The notes under the pieces: generated by a model | Told to the model about the DNA's origin: nothing | Database searches by the model: none | Seen by the model: the letters and a program-made list of their open reading frames with translations, nothing else | Assembly (NCBI RefSeq): GCF_004342605.1 | Contig: NZ_SLZL01000028.1 | Span: 1-45,416, forward strand | DNA length: 45,416 nt | DNA from: Caulobacter sp. BK020 | GTDB taxonomy: Bacteria; Pseudomonadota; Alphaproteobacteria; Caulobacterales; Caulobacteraceae | Reading direction: 5' to 3' | Part shown: positions 28,379 to 37,738 of the stretch, in pieces | Layout: every line of letters begins with the position of its first letter | Position numbering within the stretch: position 1 is the stretch's first letter | Program-made: the position numbers and the translations under genes

Positions 28379-28588
28379 ATGGCTTGCTTCACTCTCCGTC
28401 CCTCGGACCGCTCGGAATTCGATTCGTTGCTCGGCGAACTGGCCACCCAGTTCCCCACCGCGCACGTCGAGGCCGCCCACAACGACAACTGGGCGTCCTA
28501 CCGTGTCGACATCTCGTGCGACGCGCCTTGGGAAGGCGACCTGACCGCCTGGCTGCAAAGCAAGCACGCGGACTGTCCGCGCACCTGA
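28379..28588 (+). CDS. Hypothetical small protein (69 residues)
   Basis: This open frame encodes an acidic, soluble-looking protein beginning MACFTLRPSDRSEFDSLLGE. It contains three cysteines and the tryptophan-rich part NDNWASYRVDISCDAPWEGD. It stands 112 bases after pgm and ends 6 bases before the convergent regulator gene. No signal peptide or membrane segment is visible and I recognise no family. Codon use looks like its neighbours, which favours a real gene over chance, but the ribosome site is weak. Confidence 0.6.
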   Translation: MACFTLRPSDRSEFDSLLGELATQFPTAHVEAAHNDNWASYRVDISCDAPWEGDLTAWLQSKHADCPRT

Positions 28589-28594
28589 TCCGAG

Positions 28595-29230
28595 CTACTG
28601 GCTGGCCCACAGGATGCGGGCGATCCAGACCACCTCGGCCAGATCCAGCGTTCGGCCCCGGCCCGTCCGGTCCAGCGCAGCCAGCTCGACGCTGCGGGCC
28701 GTGACCCGGGCCAGTTCCTGGACCAGCAGTTCGCCGCCCGTGGTCCGCACCACCACCCGGTCGCCCCGCCGCGGCTCCACCGACGGCGAGACCAGAATGC
28801 GGTCGCCGTCGCGAAAGACGGGCGCCAAGGCGTCGCCGGCGATCTCCAGGGCATAGACGCCCTCGTCGGCCAATCCCGGAAAATCGATTTCGTCCCAACC
28901 GGCCCCAAGCGGCGCGCCAGTCTCGTCGAAGACACCCTCGGCCGTGGCCTGGGCGAACCCGATCAGCGGCACCGCCCGCGGATTGGGTTTGGGGGCCCGC
29001 TCGGTCAGGGCCGCGAACTCCGAAAACCCGACCCCTGTCGCCTCAAGCACCTTGGCCAGGCTCTCCGTCGACGGCCAGCGCGGCCGCGACTCGCCCTCGC
29101 CGCGCTTGGAGCGATTGAAGCTGGTGGGATCCAGCCCCGCCATCTTGGCCATCGCCGAAGGGCTCATGTCGAACCGCTTGGCCAAGGCGTCGATCGCGGT
29201 CCAGATTTCGGTGTGCGACAGAGACGACAT
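28595..29230 (-). CDS. LexA/S24-like transcriptional regulator without catalytic dyad
   Basis: This 211-residue regulator has an N-terminal helix-turn-helix (about residues 5-70, with FDMSPSAMAKMAGLDPTSFN) and a C-terminal S24/LexA-type beta domain (ALEIAGDALAPVFRDGDRIL, then RRGDRVVVRTTGGELLVQEL). In active family members the first motif reads GDSM and a Lys occurs where GELLVQEL has Gln. Here the Ser is Ala and the Lys is Gln, so self-cleavage is not expected. It is divergent from the MerR gene, sharing a 184-base region. The ATG at 29230 is chosen because AGGA lies 10 bases upstream; 29242 is possible. Its target is unknown. Confidence 0.85.
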   Translation of the reverse strand: MSSLSHTEIWTAIDALAKRFDMSPSAMAKMAGLDPTSFNRSKRGEGESRPRWPSTESLAKVLEATGVGFSEFAALTERAPKPNPRAVPLIGFAQATAEGVFDETGAPLGAGWDEIDFPGLADEGVYALEIAGDALAPVFRDGDRILVSPSVEPRRGDRVVVRTTGGELLVQELARVTARSVELAALDRTGRGRTLDLAEVVWIARILWASQ

Positions 29231-29311
29231 GGCTGGCTGCATCCTGGCCGTAGACCCGGAAAATATGCCCCAGCCTTAGGAAAGTAAACCTAATCGCCCG
29301 CGATCAAGTTG

Positions 29312-29327
29312 ACGTTTACGTAAACGT
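29312..29327. promoter_or_regulatory. Perfect 16-bp palindrome, probable MerR-type operator
   Basis: ACGTTTACGTAAACGT is a perfect inverted repeat, flanked by GTTG and TGAC. It lies 88 bases before the MerR gene, in the divergent region with the LexA-like gene. MerR proteins of the LiuR type, which control fatty-acid and branched-chain amino-acid degradation, bind TTTACGT-rich palindromes as I recall. That suits the beta-oxidation genes downstream. A half-site-like AGTAAACC occurs at 29283-29290. Confidence 0.6.
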
Positions 29328-29414
29328 TGACGGCGGATTGTCCCAGGCATATGGTGATCGGCGATAACCAACCGGCTCGGCCGCAGAAGTCGGGCCTGCC
29401 CAGGGAGGGTTCGA

Positions 29415-29897
29415 ATGTTGGCCGACCTGCGACGCCCAGAGCGCACCTTTACAATCCGCCAGCTGTGCAACGAGTTCAAAGCTACGCCGCGCGCCCTGCG
29501 CTTTTACGAGGACAAGGGTCTTCTGACGCCCGCGCGCGAAGGCCTGAACCGCGTCTATTCCCACAAGGACCGCGTCCGCCTGCAACTGATCCTGCGCGGC
29601 AAGCGCGTGGGCCTGTCGCTGTCGGAAATCCGCGAACTGCTGGACCTTTATGACGAGAACGACGACGGCGCGGCCCAGATGGCCCGGTCGCTGAAGAAGT
29701 TCCGCGAGCGCGCCGCCGCGCTGGAGCAGCAGCGCGAAGACATCGACGGCGCCTTGATCGAGCTGCGCGAAGCCTGCGCCCGCCTGGAAAAGCGCCTCGC
29801 CGAAATCCGCCCCGACCTTCTGCCCCGCGCCGCCGACTACGACCAGGTGCTGCGCGCCCGGCTCGATGGTCACCAGGACGCCGCGCTGGGCAAGTAG
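29415..29897 (+). CDS. MerR-family regulator of the beta-oxidation genes
   Basis: This 160-residue regulator has an N-terminal winged helix (FTIRQLCNEFKATPRALRFY, then EDKGLLTPAREGLNRVYSHK), the segment LILRGKRVGLSLSEIRELL, and a long C-terminal coiled coil (FRERAAALEQQREDIDGALI). It has no cysteine cluster like the metal-sensing members, so an acyl-CoA-type signal is plausible. GGGAGGG precedes the ATG at 29415. It is followed by acyl-CoA dehydrogenase, thiolase and FadB-like genes, and a perfect palindrome lies upstream. Repression relieved by acyl-CoA is inferred from LiuR-like relatives. Confidence 0.9.
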   Translation: MLADLRRPERTFTIRQLCNEFKATPRALRFYEDKGLLTPAREGLNRVYSHKDRVRLQLILRGKRVGLSLSEIRELLDLYDENDDGAAQMARSLKKFRERAAALEQQREDIDGALIELREACARLEKRLAEIRPDLLPRAADYDQVLRARLDGHQDAALGK

Positions 29898-29993
29898 ACC
29901 CAAGCTCCGCGCCGTTCCTTCAAGACCGAAACAATGCGCGGAGGTCACTTCTTTCCTCCCCCCCATTCCGATCCGACTGACCAGGACCGCTTC

Positions 29994-31784
29994 ATGACCT
30001 ACCAGCCGCCCGTTCGCGACCACGCCTTCATCCTGCGCGACGTGCTCGACATCGACCAGCACAGCGCCCTGCCCGGCTTCGCCGACGCGCCGTTCGAGAC
30101 CGTCGAGCAGATTCTCGAAGCCGCCGCCCAGTTCACCGGCGAGGTCCTGGCCCCGCTGAACCACGTCGGCGACAAGCAAGGCTGCGTCTGGAACCAGGAC
30201 TTCACGGTCAAGACGCCGGACGGCTTCAAGGACGCCTACAGGCAGCTGTGCGAAGGCGGCTGGACGGGCCTGGGCTCGGATCCCACCTATGGCGGTCAGG
30301 GCCTGCCCCACGTCGTCAACCTGTCGTTCAGCGAGATGTCGAGCTCGGCCAACATGGCCTTCTCGATGTATCCGGGCCTGGCCCACGGGGCCTATTCGGC
30401 CATCCACACCGGCGGCACGGACGAGCAGAAACAGACCTACCTGCCCAAGATGATCTCGGGCGAGTGGACGGGCACCATGAACCTGACCGAGCCGCATTGC
30501 GGCACGGACCTGGGCCTGCTGCGCACCAAGGCGGTTCCGCAGGCCGACGGCAGCTATCGCATCACCGGCCAGAAGATCTGGATCAGCGCCGGCGAGCACG
30601 ACATGTCGGACAACATCGTCCACCTGGTGCTGGCCCGCATCGAGGGCGCGCCGGCCGGGGTGAAGGGCATCAGCCTGTTCATCGTGCCGAAGTTCCTGCC
30701 CAAGGCCGACGGCTCGGTCGGCGAGCGCAACGAGGGCGTCAAGTGCGTCGGCCTTGAAGAGAAGATGGGCATCCACGGCAACGCCACCTGCGTGATGCAG
30801 TATGACCACGCCCAGGGCTGGCTGATCGGCGAGGAGAACAGCGGCCTGAAGCTGATGTTCGTGATGATGAACGAAGCCCGGCTGGGCGTGGGCCTGCAAG
30901 GCATCGCCCAGGCCGAGGCCGCCTACCAGGCCGCCGTCGCCTTCGCCAAGGACCGCCTGCAGGGCCGTTCGCTGACGGGTCCCAAGAACCCGGACGGCCC
31001 GGCTGACCCGATCATCGTCCACCCGGACGTGCGCCGCATGCTCCTGGAGAGCAAGGCCCTGATCGAAGGCGGCCGCGCCTTCCTGTTCTGGACCGCCCTG
31101 CACGGCGACCTGGCCCACCACCACCCCGACGAGGCCGTGCGCGCCAAGGCCGAGGACTATATGGGCCTGATGACGCCGGTGCTGAAAGGCTACCTGACCG
31201 ACAAGGGCTTCAAGATCTGTTCGGACGCCATGCAGGTGCACGGCGGCAGCGGCTTCACCGAGCACTTCCCGGCCAGCCAGTACCTGCGCGACGTCCGCAT
31301 CGCCCTGATCTACGAAGGCACCAACGGCGTCCAGGCCCTGGACCTGGTCGGCCGCAAGCTGGCGGCCAAGGGCGGTCGCGGCGTGATGACCTTCTTCCAG
31401 GAGATCGACCAGTTCGTCGGCGAGAACGACGGCGACGTCGAGCTGAAGCCGTTCATCGAGGCCCTCGCCGGGGTGAAGGCCCAGCTCCAGGAAGGCACGA
31501 TGTGGCTGATGCAGAACGGTCTGCAGAACCCCGACAACGCCGGCGCGGCCTCGACCGACTACATGCATCTCTTCGGCCTGACGGGCCTGGCCTACATGTG
31601 GGCGCTGATGGTCAAGGCGGCCAACGCCAAGATCGCCGCCGGCTCGACGGATCCCTTCTTCACGACCAAGGTCGTCACGGCCCGGTATTTCATCGAGCGC
31701 ATCCTGCCCGACGCGGGGGCGCACCTGGCCAAGCTGAAGACGGGTTCGGAAACGCTGATGGCCCTGCCGGCGGAGGCCTTCTGA
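29994..31784 (+). CDS. Acyl-CoA dehydrogenase (long form with C-terminal domain)
   Basis: This 596-residue FAD enzyme introduces the alpha-beta double bond in acyl-CoA, the first step of beta-oxidation. It belongs to the longer ACAD subgroup that also includes DmdC-like proteins. FAD/substrate segments are TGTMNLTEPHCGTDLGLLRT, GSYRITGQKIWISAGEHD and HGGSGFTEHFPASQYLRDVR. The catalytic Glu is in LIYEGTNGVQALDL (E441). The ATG at 29994 (MTYQPPVRDHAFIL) is used; an upstream ATG at 29934 adds unlikely sequence. It lies 96 bp after the MerR gene. Chain-length specificity is not visible. Confidence 0.93.
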   Translation: MTYQPPVRDHAFILRDVLDIDQHSALPGFADAPFETVEQILEAAAQFTGEVLAPLNHVGDKQGCVWNQDFTVKTPDGFKDAYRQLCEGGWTGLGSDPTYGGQGLPHVVNLSFSEMSSSANMAFSMYPGLAHGAYSAIHTGGTDEQKQTYLPKMISGEWTGTMNLTEPHCGTDLGLLRTKAVPQADGSYRITGQKIWISAGEHDMSDNIVHLVLARIEGAPAGVKGISLFIVPKFLPKADGSVGERNEGVKCVGLEEKMGIHGNATCVMQYDHAQGWLIGEENSGLKLMFVMMNEARLGVGLQGIAQAEAAYQAAVAFAKDRLQGRSLTGPKNPDGPADPIIVHPDVRRMLLESKALIEGGRAFLFWTALHGDLAHHHPDEAVRAKAEDYMGLMTPVLKGYLTDKGFKICSDAMQVHGGSGFTEHFPASQYLRDVRIALIYEGTNGVQALDLVGRKLAAKGGRGVMTFFQEIDQFVGENDGDVELKPFIEALAGVKAQLQEGTMWLMQNGLQNPDNAGAASTDYMHLFGLTGLAYMWALMVKAANAKIAAGSTDPFFTTKVVTARYFIERILPDAGAHLAKLKTGSETLMALPAEAF

Positions 31785-31827
31785 CCATGGGCGGGCTCGA
31801 AGACTCTATCGCGAGGACGCTCTAGCC

Positions 31828-32211
31828 ATGCTGCTTGAAGCCGCCGTCGTCCTGTGCCTGACCAACGCGACCGACACGGCCGCGCACGGACTGGTGCACG
31901 ACGGCCGCTTCAAGACCACCTCGGCCAAGTTGTCGGGGACCAGCCTGACCTATCGCGAACCCGTGGCGGAGACGCCGTTCCCCGTCGTCGCCGCCGGCCA
32001 GACCGGCTGCGCCACCTTCGACACGCTGGCCTTGGCCAAGCCGCAGATGGTGATCTGGTCGGGCCAGCCGGCGGCCGCCGGCGACCTGCCCGCCGACCGC
32101 CATGGCGACGCCCTCTGCCGGTCGACCGCGCCGCCCCAGCCCGGCCAGCGAGTGAGGTTCATCTATCGCAAGAGCCTGTTTGGCCGGCTGACCTGCAAGG
32201 AGACCCGCTGA
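31828..32211 (+). CDS. Small four-cysteine protein, first of a tandem pair
   Basis: This 127-residue protein begins MLLEAAVVLCLTNATDTAAH and has cysteines at positions 10, 61, 97 and 123. The last part reads CRSTAPPQPGQRVRFIYRKS then LFGRLTCK. It aligns by eye with the next gene product: both share a hydrophobic strand ending in Cys, a mid Cys after a polar stretch, an acidic or proline segment with the third Cys, an R-V-x-(F/T)-x-Y strand, and a final Cys. I recognise no named family. It starts 43 bp after the dehydrogenase, and its stop overlaps the next ATG (TGATG). An extracytoplasmic disulphide protein is possible, though no clear signal peptide is present. Confidence 0.65.
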   Translation: MLLEAAVVLCLTNATDTAAHGLVHDGRFKTTSAKLSGTSLTYREPVAETPFPVVAAGQTGCATFDTLALAKPQMVIWSGQPAAAGDLPADRHGDALCRSTAPPQPGQRVRFIYRKSLFGRLTCKETR

Positions 32212-32573
32212 TGCTGATCGCCGTCGCCTCGCCGCCCGCCCAGGTCGCCGCCGACAGCCGCTCGGCCGTCGTCTGCGTTCGCGCCGCCGGCCCGCGCCCG
32301 CTGTTCTTCACCGGCAAGCTGGTGTCCAAGCGGCCCGGCTCCAAGCCACCGGGAGACTTCGAACTGCCGCTGAAGGCCAATGCCGACCAGTGCAACACCC
32401 TGCTGCGCTCGAAGGTGGCCGACTGGACCCTGTCGGTGACCACGCCGGGGTTCAAGGCCTGCGCCCTGCCGCCGCCGGAGTTCGGCTATCGCGTGACCTA
32501 CAGCGCCAAGGCCACCGCCCGGGGCCTGGCCTGCGCGCCCATCGCCAAGTCGCCGATCGGAAGCTGGAAGTGA
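32211..32573 (+). CDS. Small four-cysteine protein, second of a tandem pair
   Basis: This 120-residue protein starts MLIAVASPPAQVAADSRSAV and has cysteines at 22, 61, 84 and 108, the same number and order as in the preceding gene product. Matching parts are SAVVCVRAAGPRPL, ANADQCNTLLRSKV and EFGYRVTYSAKATARGLACA. It is basic overall. Its ATG shares a base with the stop of the first gene, so the two are translated together. The stop lies 8 bases before the end of the opposed dioxygenase gene. No function can be assigned; the pair is inserted among fatty-acid oxidation genes. Confidence 0.65.
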   Translation: MLIAVASPPAQVAADSRSAVVCVRAAGPRPLFFTGKLVSKRPGSKPPGDFELPLKANADQCNTLLRSKVADWTLSVTTPGFKACALPPPEFGYRVTYSAKATARGLACAPIAKSPIGSWK

Positions 32574-32581
32574 TCCGGCCC

Positions 32582-33529
32582 CTAGGCCTTGTTGACGCTG
32601 TTGGCCTTGATCTGGGCCGCGCCGCGCGCGTCCAGGTCCTGGCGCGTGGCCTCCAGGCTGAGCGGCCCCAGCAGGGTGGCGTTGACGGCGTCCATGCCGG
32701 GCGCGGCGACGCCGGGCTTGCGGGCGATCAGGTAGCGCAAGGAGAGGCGCTCGTTGTCGGCGGCGTCGGGCTGCGTGCCATGCAGGGTGCAGGCGTGCCA
32801 CATGGCCGCGTAGCCGGTCTTGCCGGTCAGCAGGTGCTGGCGGGTCTGGATCTCGTGGCCGCGTCCGTCGCGGTACAGCCATCCGGTTTCCCCTTCGCTC
32901 GTGGGGTTCTTGGTCAGGTCGTGCGGGAACAGCGTCCCGCCCAGCTTGTGGCTGTCCTCCAGCAGGAACAGCGGGGCGTCGTGCGTCCCCACGTCGTGCA
33001 GATAGACGTACAGGGTGATGAAATCGGCTTCCCGGTCCTTGTAGTCGATCAGGTCCTGGTGGAAGTCGATGCCGTAGAAATAGGTGATGTCCCGGAACGG
33101 GGCCTTCACATAGGCGCCCAGGTTGTTGACCGGATTGCCGGCGATGCGGGCCTTCAGCCAGTCGGGCACGACGCTGGCCGGCACGCCGCAGATCAGCTTC
33201 TTGAGCAGGATCTCGTAGCCGTCGCCCAGCAAGGCCGTGAGAGCCGCGACGATCGCCGGGTCGTTCTCGACGAAGGCCAGGTCGCCCTCGAACCGCTCCA
33301 GCAGATTGCGGCCGGGGGCGGGGTTGACGCCGATATATTGCGGATCGGCGTCGAACTCGGTTTCCGACAGGAAGAGGTCCGCGTCGAACGTCCGCAGCGC
33401 GCGGATCTTGGCCAGCAGGGCGCTGGCCGCCGCAGGGTCCACGCCGCCGCCGAACACATGATAGCCGCGCGCGATGAAGTCGCTCACCGCCGGGTGGGCC
33501 ACGTCCGTCGCGCGCTCGGCTGCCGTCAT
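32582..33529 (-). CDS. Phytanoyl-CoA dioxygenase (PhyH) family protein
   Basis: This 315-residue Fe(II)/2-oxoglutarate oxygenase lies opposite to its neighbours. The iron triad is visible as FHQD (H157, D159) and LHGTQPD (H250), with the 2-oxoglutarate-binding Arg in the following RLSLRYLIARKP. The start at 33529 (MTAAERATDVAHPAVSDFIA) is chosen because the PhyH fold begins there; a much longer frame to 34822 is antisense to the thiolase gene and rejected. PhyH relatives hydroxylate acyl-CoA, amino-acid-like or other small substrates, so the actual substrate is open. Being next to beta-oxidation genes makes a branched acyl-CoA possible. Confidence 0.87.
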   Translation of the reverse strand: MTAAERATDVAHPAVSDFIARGYHVFGGGVDPAAASALLAKIRALRTFDADLFLSETEFDADPQYIGVNPAPGRNLLERFEGDLAFVENDPAIVAALTALLGDGYEILLKKLICGVPASVVPDWLKARIAGNPVNNLGAYVKAPFRDITYFYGIDFHQDLIDYKDREADFITLYVYLHDVGTHDAPLFLLEDSHKLGGTLFPHDLTKNPTSEGETGWLYRDGRGHEIQTRQHLLTGKTGYAAMWHACTLHGTQPDAADNERLSLRYLIARKPGVAAPGMDAVNATLLGPLSLEATRQDLDARGAAQIKANSVNKA

Positions 33530-33610
33530 CGTCCTGATCTCCAAACCCCCGGAATCAGACGCTCTTTTGGTTAACGAACCCTCCAAGCCTATACAGGAAG
33601 GAGCCATTAA

Positions 33611-34816
<1,206 letters not shown>

Positions 34817-34828
34817 CCGCAACAGCTG

Positions 34829-34916
34829 CTCCCCCTCTGGGGGAGCTGTCGCGGAGCGGCTGAGGGGGTTGCGGCCCCCTCCACCGCTTCGCGGTCCCCC
34901 TCCCCCAGAGGGGGAG
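34829..34916. repeat. 88-bp foldback repeat between thiolase and fadB-like genes
   Basis: The outer arms CTCCCCCTCTGGGGGAG (34829-34845) and CTCCCCCAGAGGGGGAG (34900-34916) are exact reverse complements. Each arm can also fold on itself. Inside lies a second hairpin (GAGGGGG / CCCCCTC) and a GCGGAGCGG / CCGCTTCGCG pair, giving a branched structure. Similar CCCCCTCTGGGGGAGCTG repeats are common between genes in Caulobacter-like genomes as I recall. It may modulate expression or RNA stability of the downstream gene. Confidence 0.85.
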
Positions 34917-34935
34917 GACCTAGAGGAAAAGAATC

Positions 34936-37116
34936 ATGGAAAACTTCAAGATCGAGGTCGACGGCGACGGCATCGCCCTGGTCACCTTCGACGTGCCCGG
35001 CCGCACGATGAACACCCTGACCGCCTCGGTGATCCGCGAGATCGGCGAGGTGGTGGAAACCATCAAGTCCGACACCGCCATCAAGGGCGCGGTGATCACC
35101 TCGGGCAAGACCACCGGCTTCTGCGCCGGCGCCGACCTGGGCGAACTGGGCGGCTCCGAAGGCTTCGCCGGCGACCTGAAGGCCGCCTTCGACGCCGGCT
35201 TCGCCCTGAACAAGGCCTTCCGCGCGCTCGAAACCGGCGGCAAGCCGGTCGCCGCCGCGATCAACGGCCTGGCGATGGGCGGCGGCCTGGAAATGACCCT
35301 GGCCTGCCACTACCGCGTGGTGGCCGACAATCCGAAAATCCAGCTGTCGCTGCCCGAGGCCAAGGTCGGCCTGCTGCCCGGCGGCGGCGGCACCCAGCGC
35401 CTGACCCGCCTGATGGGCGTGATGGCCGCGGCCCCCTTCCTGCTGGAAGGCAAGTCGATGAAACCGGCCGAGGCCCTGGGCTTCAAGGTCGTGCATGAGG
35501 TGGTCCCCGCCGACCAGGTGGTCGAGGCGGCCAAGACCTGGGTCAAGACCAAGGGCGACCCGGTCGCGCCGTGGGACAAGAAGGACTTCAAGATCCCCGG
35601 CGGCGGCCCCTACACGGCCAGCGGCAGCCAAGTGTTTATCATGGGCAACGCCATGCTGCGCAAGCAGACCTATGGCAACTATCCCGCCCAGCTGAACATC
35701 ATGAAGGCCGTCTACGAGGGTCTGCAGGTTCCGTTCGACGCGGCCATCCGCATCGAGACCCGCTACTTCCTCAAGACGCTGATGTCGCCCCAGGCCAAGG
35801 GCATGATCCGCACCCTGTTCCTCAGCCTGCAGGAGCTGGGCAAGGGCTCGGGCCGCCCCGCTGGCGTGCCGCACTACGACGTCAAGAAGGTGGCCGTGCT
35901 GGGCGCCGGCATGATGGGCGCGGGCATCGCCTACGTCCAAGCCATGGCCGGCATCGAGACCGTGCTGATCGACCAGACCCAGGAAGCCGCCGACAAGGGC
36001 AAGGGCTATGCCGAGGGCCTGGTCAAGAAGGCCGTCTCGCGCGGGAAGATGACCCAGGAGAAGGGCGACGCCATCCTGGCGCTGATCCATCCGACCGCCG
36101 ACTACGCGCAGGTCAAGGGCAGCGACCTGGTCGTCGAGGCCGTGTTCGAGAACCGCGACGTCAAGGCCGAAGTGACCCGGAAGGCCGAGGCCCAGCTGGC
36201 CGACACCGCGATCTTCGGCTCCAACACCTCGACCCTGCCGATCACGGGCCTGGCCAAGGCCTCGGTCCGCCCCGCCTCGTTCATCGGCATCCACTTCTTC
36301 TCGCCGGTCGACAAGATGGGCCTGGTCGAGATCATCATGGGCGAGGAGACCTCGCAGGAGGCCCTGGCCAAGTCGATCGACTATGTCCTGAAGATCAAGA
36401 AGACCCCGATCGTCGTCAACGACAGCCGCGGCTTCTACACGTCGCGCTGCTTCGGGACCTTCGTGCAGGAGGGCATGGAGCTGCTGTCCGACGGCTACGC
36501 CCCGGCCATCATCGACAATGTCGGCCGGGCCACCGGCATGCCGCGCGGTCCGCTGGAGATGCACGACGACGTCGCGCTGGACCTTTCCTACAAGATCGCC
36601 CAGCAGACCAAGAAGGACCTCGGCGACAAGTACGAGGAGCGCCCTTTCACCGCGATCATCGAAAAGATGGTCGAAGGCGAGGGTCGCTATGGCCGCAAGA
36701 ACGGCAAGGGCTTCTACGACTATCCGGAGAACGGCCCCAAGGTGCTGTGGAAGGGCCTGTCCGACCTGGCGCCGGTCAGGATCGCCGAGGTCGACAAGGT
36801 CGGCATCGAGGAGATCCGCACCCGGCTGCTCTATCGCCAGGCCGTGGAAGCCGCCCGCTGCTTCGAGGAGGGCGTGATCACCGATCCGCGCGAGGCCGAC
36901 GTCGGGGCGATCCTGGGCTGGGGCTTCGCGCCCTGGACGGGCGGGCCGATCAGCCTGATCGACGGCGTGGGCGCGGCCGAATTTGTTAAGGCCTGCGACG
37001 CTTTGGCGCAGAAGTACGGCGCGCGCTTCTCGCCGCCACAATTGCTGCGCGACATGGCCGCCAAGGGCGAGACCTTCTACAGTCGATTTGGCGCTAAGGA
37101 ACGGATCGCAGCCTAA
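34936..37116 (+). CDS. fadB: FadB/FadJ-like 3-hydroxyacyl-CoA dehydrogenase / enoyl-CoA hydratase
   Basis: This 726-residue bifunctional enzyme carries out hydration and dehydrogenation in beta-oxidation. The N-terminal crotonase domain (about 1-190) shows GFCAGADLGELGGSEGF and GGGLEMTLACHYRV, plus LPEAKVGLLPGGGGTQRLTR. The NAD domain begins near residue 315 with VAVLGAGMMGAGIAYVQA. The dehydrogenase His-Glu pair is in FIGIHFFSPVDKMGLVEIIM, and C-terminal domains follow. AGAGGAAAAG precedes the ATG at 34936. It ends 25 bases before a strong terminator, so it is the last gene of the unit. Confidence 0.95.
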   Translation: MENFKIEVDGDGIALVTFDVPGRTMNTLTASVIREIGEVVETIKSDTAIKGAVITSGKTTGFCAGADLGELGGSEGFAGDLKAAFDAGFALNKAFRALETGGKPVAAAINGLAMGGGLEMTLACHYRVVADNPKIQLSLPEAKVGLLPGGGGTQRLTRLMGVMAAAPFLLEGKSMKPAEALGFKVVHEVVPADQVVEAAKTWVKTKGDPVAPWDKKDFKIPGGGPYTASGSQVFIMGNAMLRKQTYGNYPAQLNIMKAVYEGLQVPFDAAIRIETRYFLKTLMSPQAKGMIRTLFLSLQELGKGSGRPAGVPHYDVKKVAVLGAGMMGAGIAYVQAMAGIETVLIDQTQEAADKGKGYAEGLVKKAVSRGKMTQEKGDAILALIHPTADYAQVKGSDLVVEAVFENRDVKAEVTRKAEAQLADTAIFGSNTSTLPITGLAKASVRPASFIGIHFFSPVDKMGLVEIIMGEETSQEALAKSIDYVLKIKKTPIVVNDSRGFYTSRCFGTFVQEGMELLSDGYAPAIIDNVGRATGMPRGPLEMHDDVALDLSYKIAQQTKKDLGDKYEERPFTAIIEKMVEGEGRYGRKNGKGFYDYPENGPKVLWKGLSDLAPVRIAEVDKVGIEEIRTRLLYRQAVEAARCFEEGVITDPREADVGAILGWGFAPWTGGPISLIDGVGAAEFVKACDALAQKYGARFSPPQLLRDMAAKGETFYSRFGAKERIAA

Positions 37117-37141
37117 CCCACTTACCGATTTCGCACTTTGG

Positions 37142-37176
37142 AAAGGGCTCGTCGATTAAGGCGAGCCCTTTTTATT
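37142..37176 (+). terminator. Rho-independent terminator after fadB-like gene
   Basis: AAAGGGCTCG (37142-37151) pairs with CGAGCCCTTT (37162-37171) around a 10-base loop and runs into TTTTTATTT. This is a classic intrinsic terminator, 25 bases beyond the stop codon. Confidence 0.92.
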
Positions 37177-37200
37177 TAAGTCTACATGTGGATAGATGCC

Positions 37201-37219
37201 TTATAAATCGCCGTTATGG
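37201..37219. repeat. 19-bp direct repeat, copy 1
   Basis: TTATAAATCGCCGTTATGG occurs here and, identically, at 37720-37738, 519 bases downstream. It lies 25 bases after the fadB-like terminator. Confidence 0.85.
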
Positions 37220-37719
37220 TCCGGATACAACGACTTGATCCGAGAATTTTATCGCGTTTAGTTGAAGATATGCTTATGGCGTATAATTGTATAACAATTG
37301 AGAATTCATAGATCGTCCCACCTGGGCTTTATTCCCTGCAACACCTTTACATTTTCCTGCTTCCAGGAAGATCCCCTCCAGCGGATGCTCGATCCACCAG
37401 GACGGGGCCCGGACGTTGGCGTTTAAGACAGGGTCCGCCGCAGAGCGGCGGGTTCACCGGCTCAAAATCCAATCCTCGGCAGCCGGAGATCATTGGATCA
37501 GGTTTGCTGCAGCGCAAAAAACAAGCGCTTTAGTCTGTGACACCTCCCGTCGCATGTAACGACTGACAGCGTCTTGACTGCGGTGTCTTCAAGGAGGCTT
37601 CGCTCACAAGCAGATGATGCGACAAGAAGAGAGTAGGCGCTCAGGAATTCTTGTCGACGAAATACACCATCATTGATTGCATTTTTAAGTAACATGGGAC
37701 GTTTTGTCGCACTATATGT

Positions 37720-37738
37720 TTATAAATCGCCGTTATGG
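37720..37738. repeat. 19-bp direct repeat, copy 2
   Basis: This is an exact second copy of TTATAAATCGCCGTTATGG, 103 bases before the RTX gene start, where a promoter or operator would be expected. Confidence 0.85.

Noticed and set aside
37498..37695. 65-codon minus-strand frame in the AT-rich region
   Set aside because: No ribosome site, no recognised product, and it ends in low-quality sequence; treated as chance.
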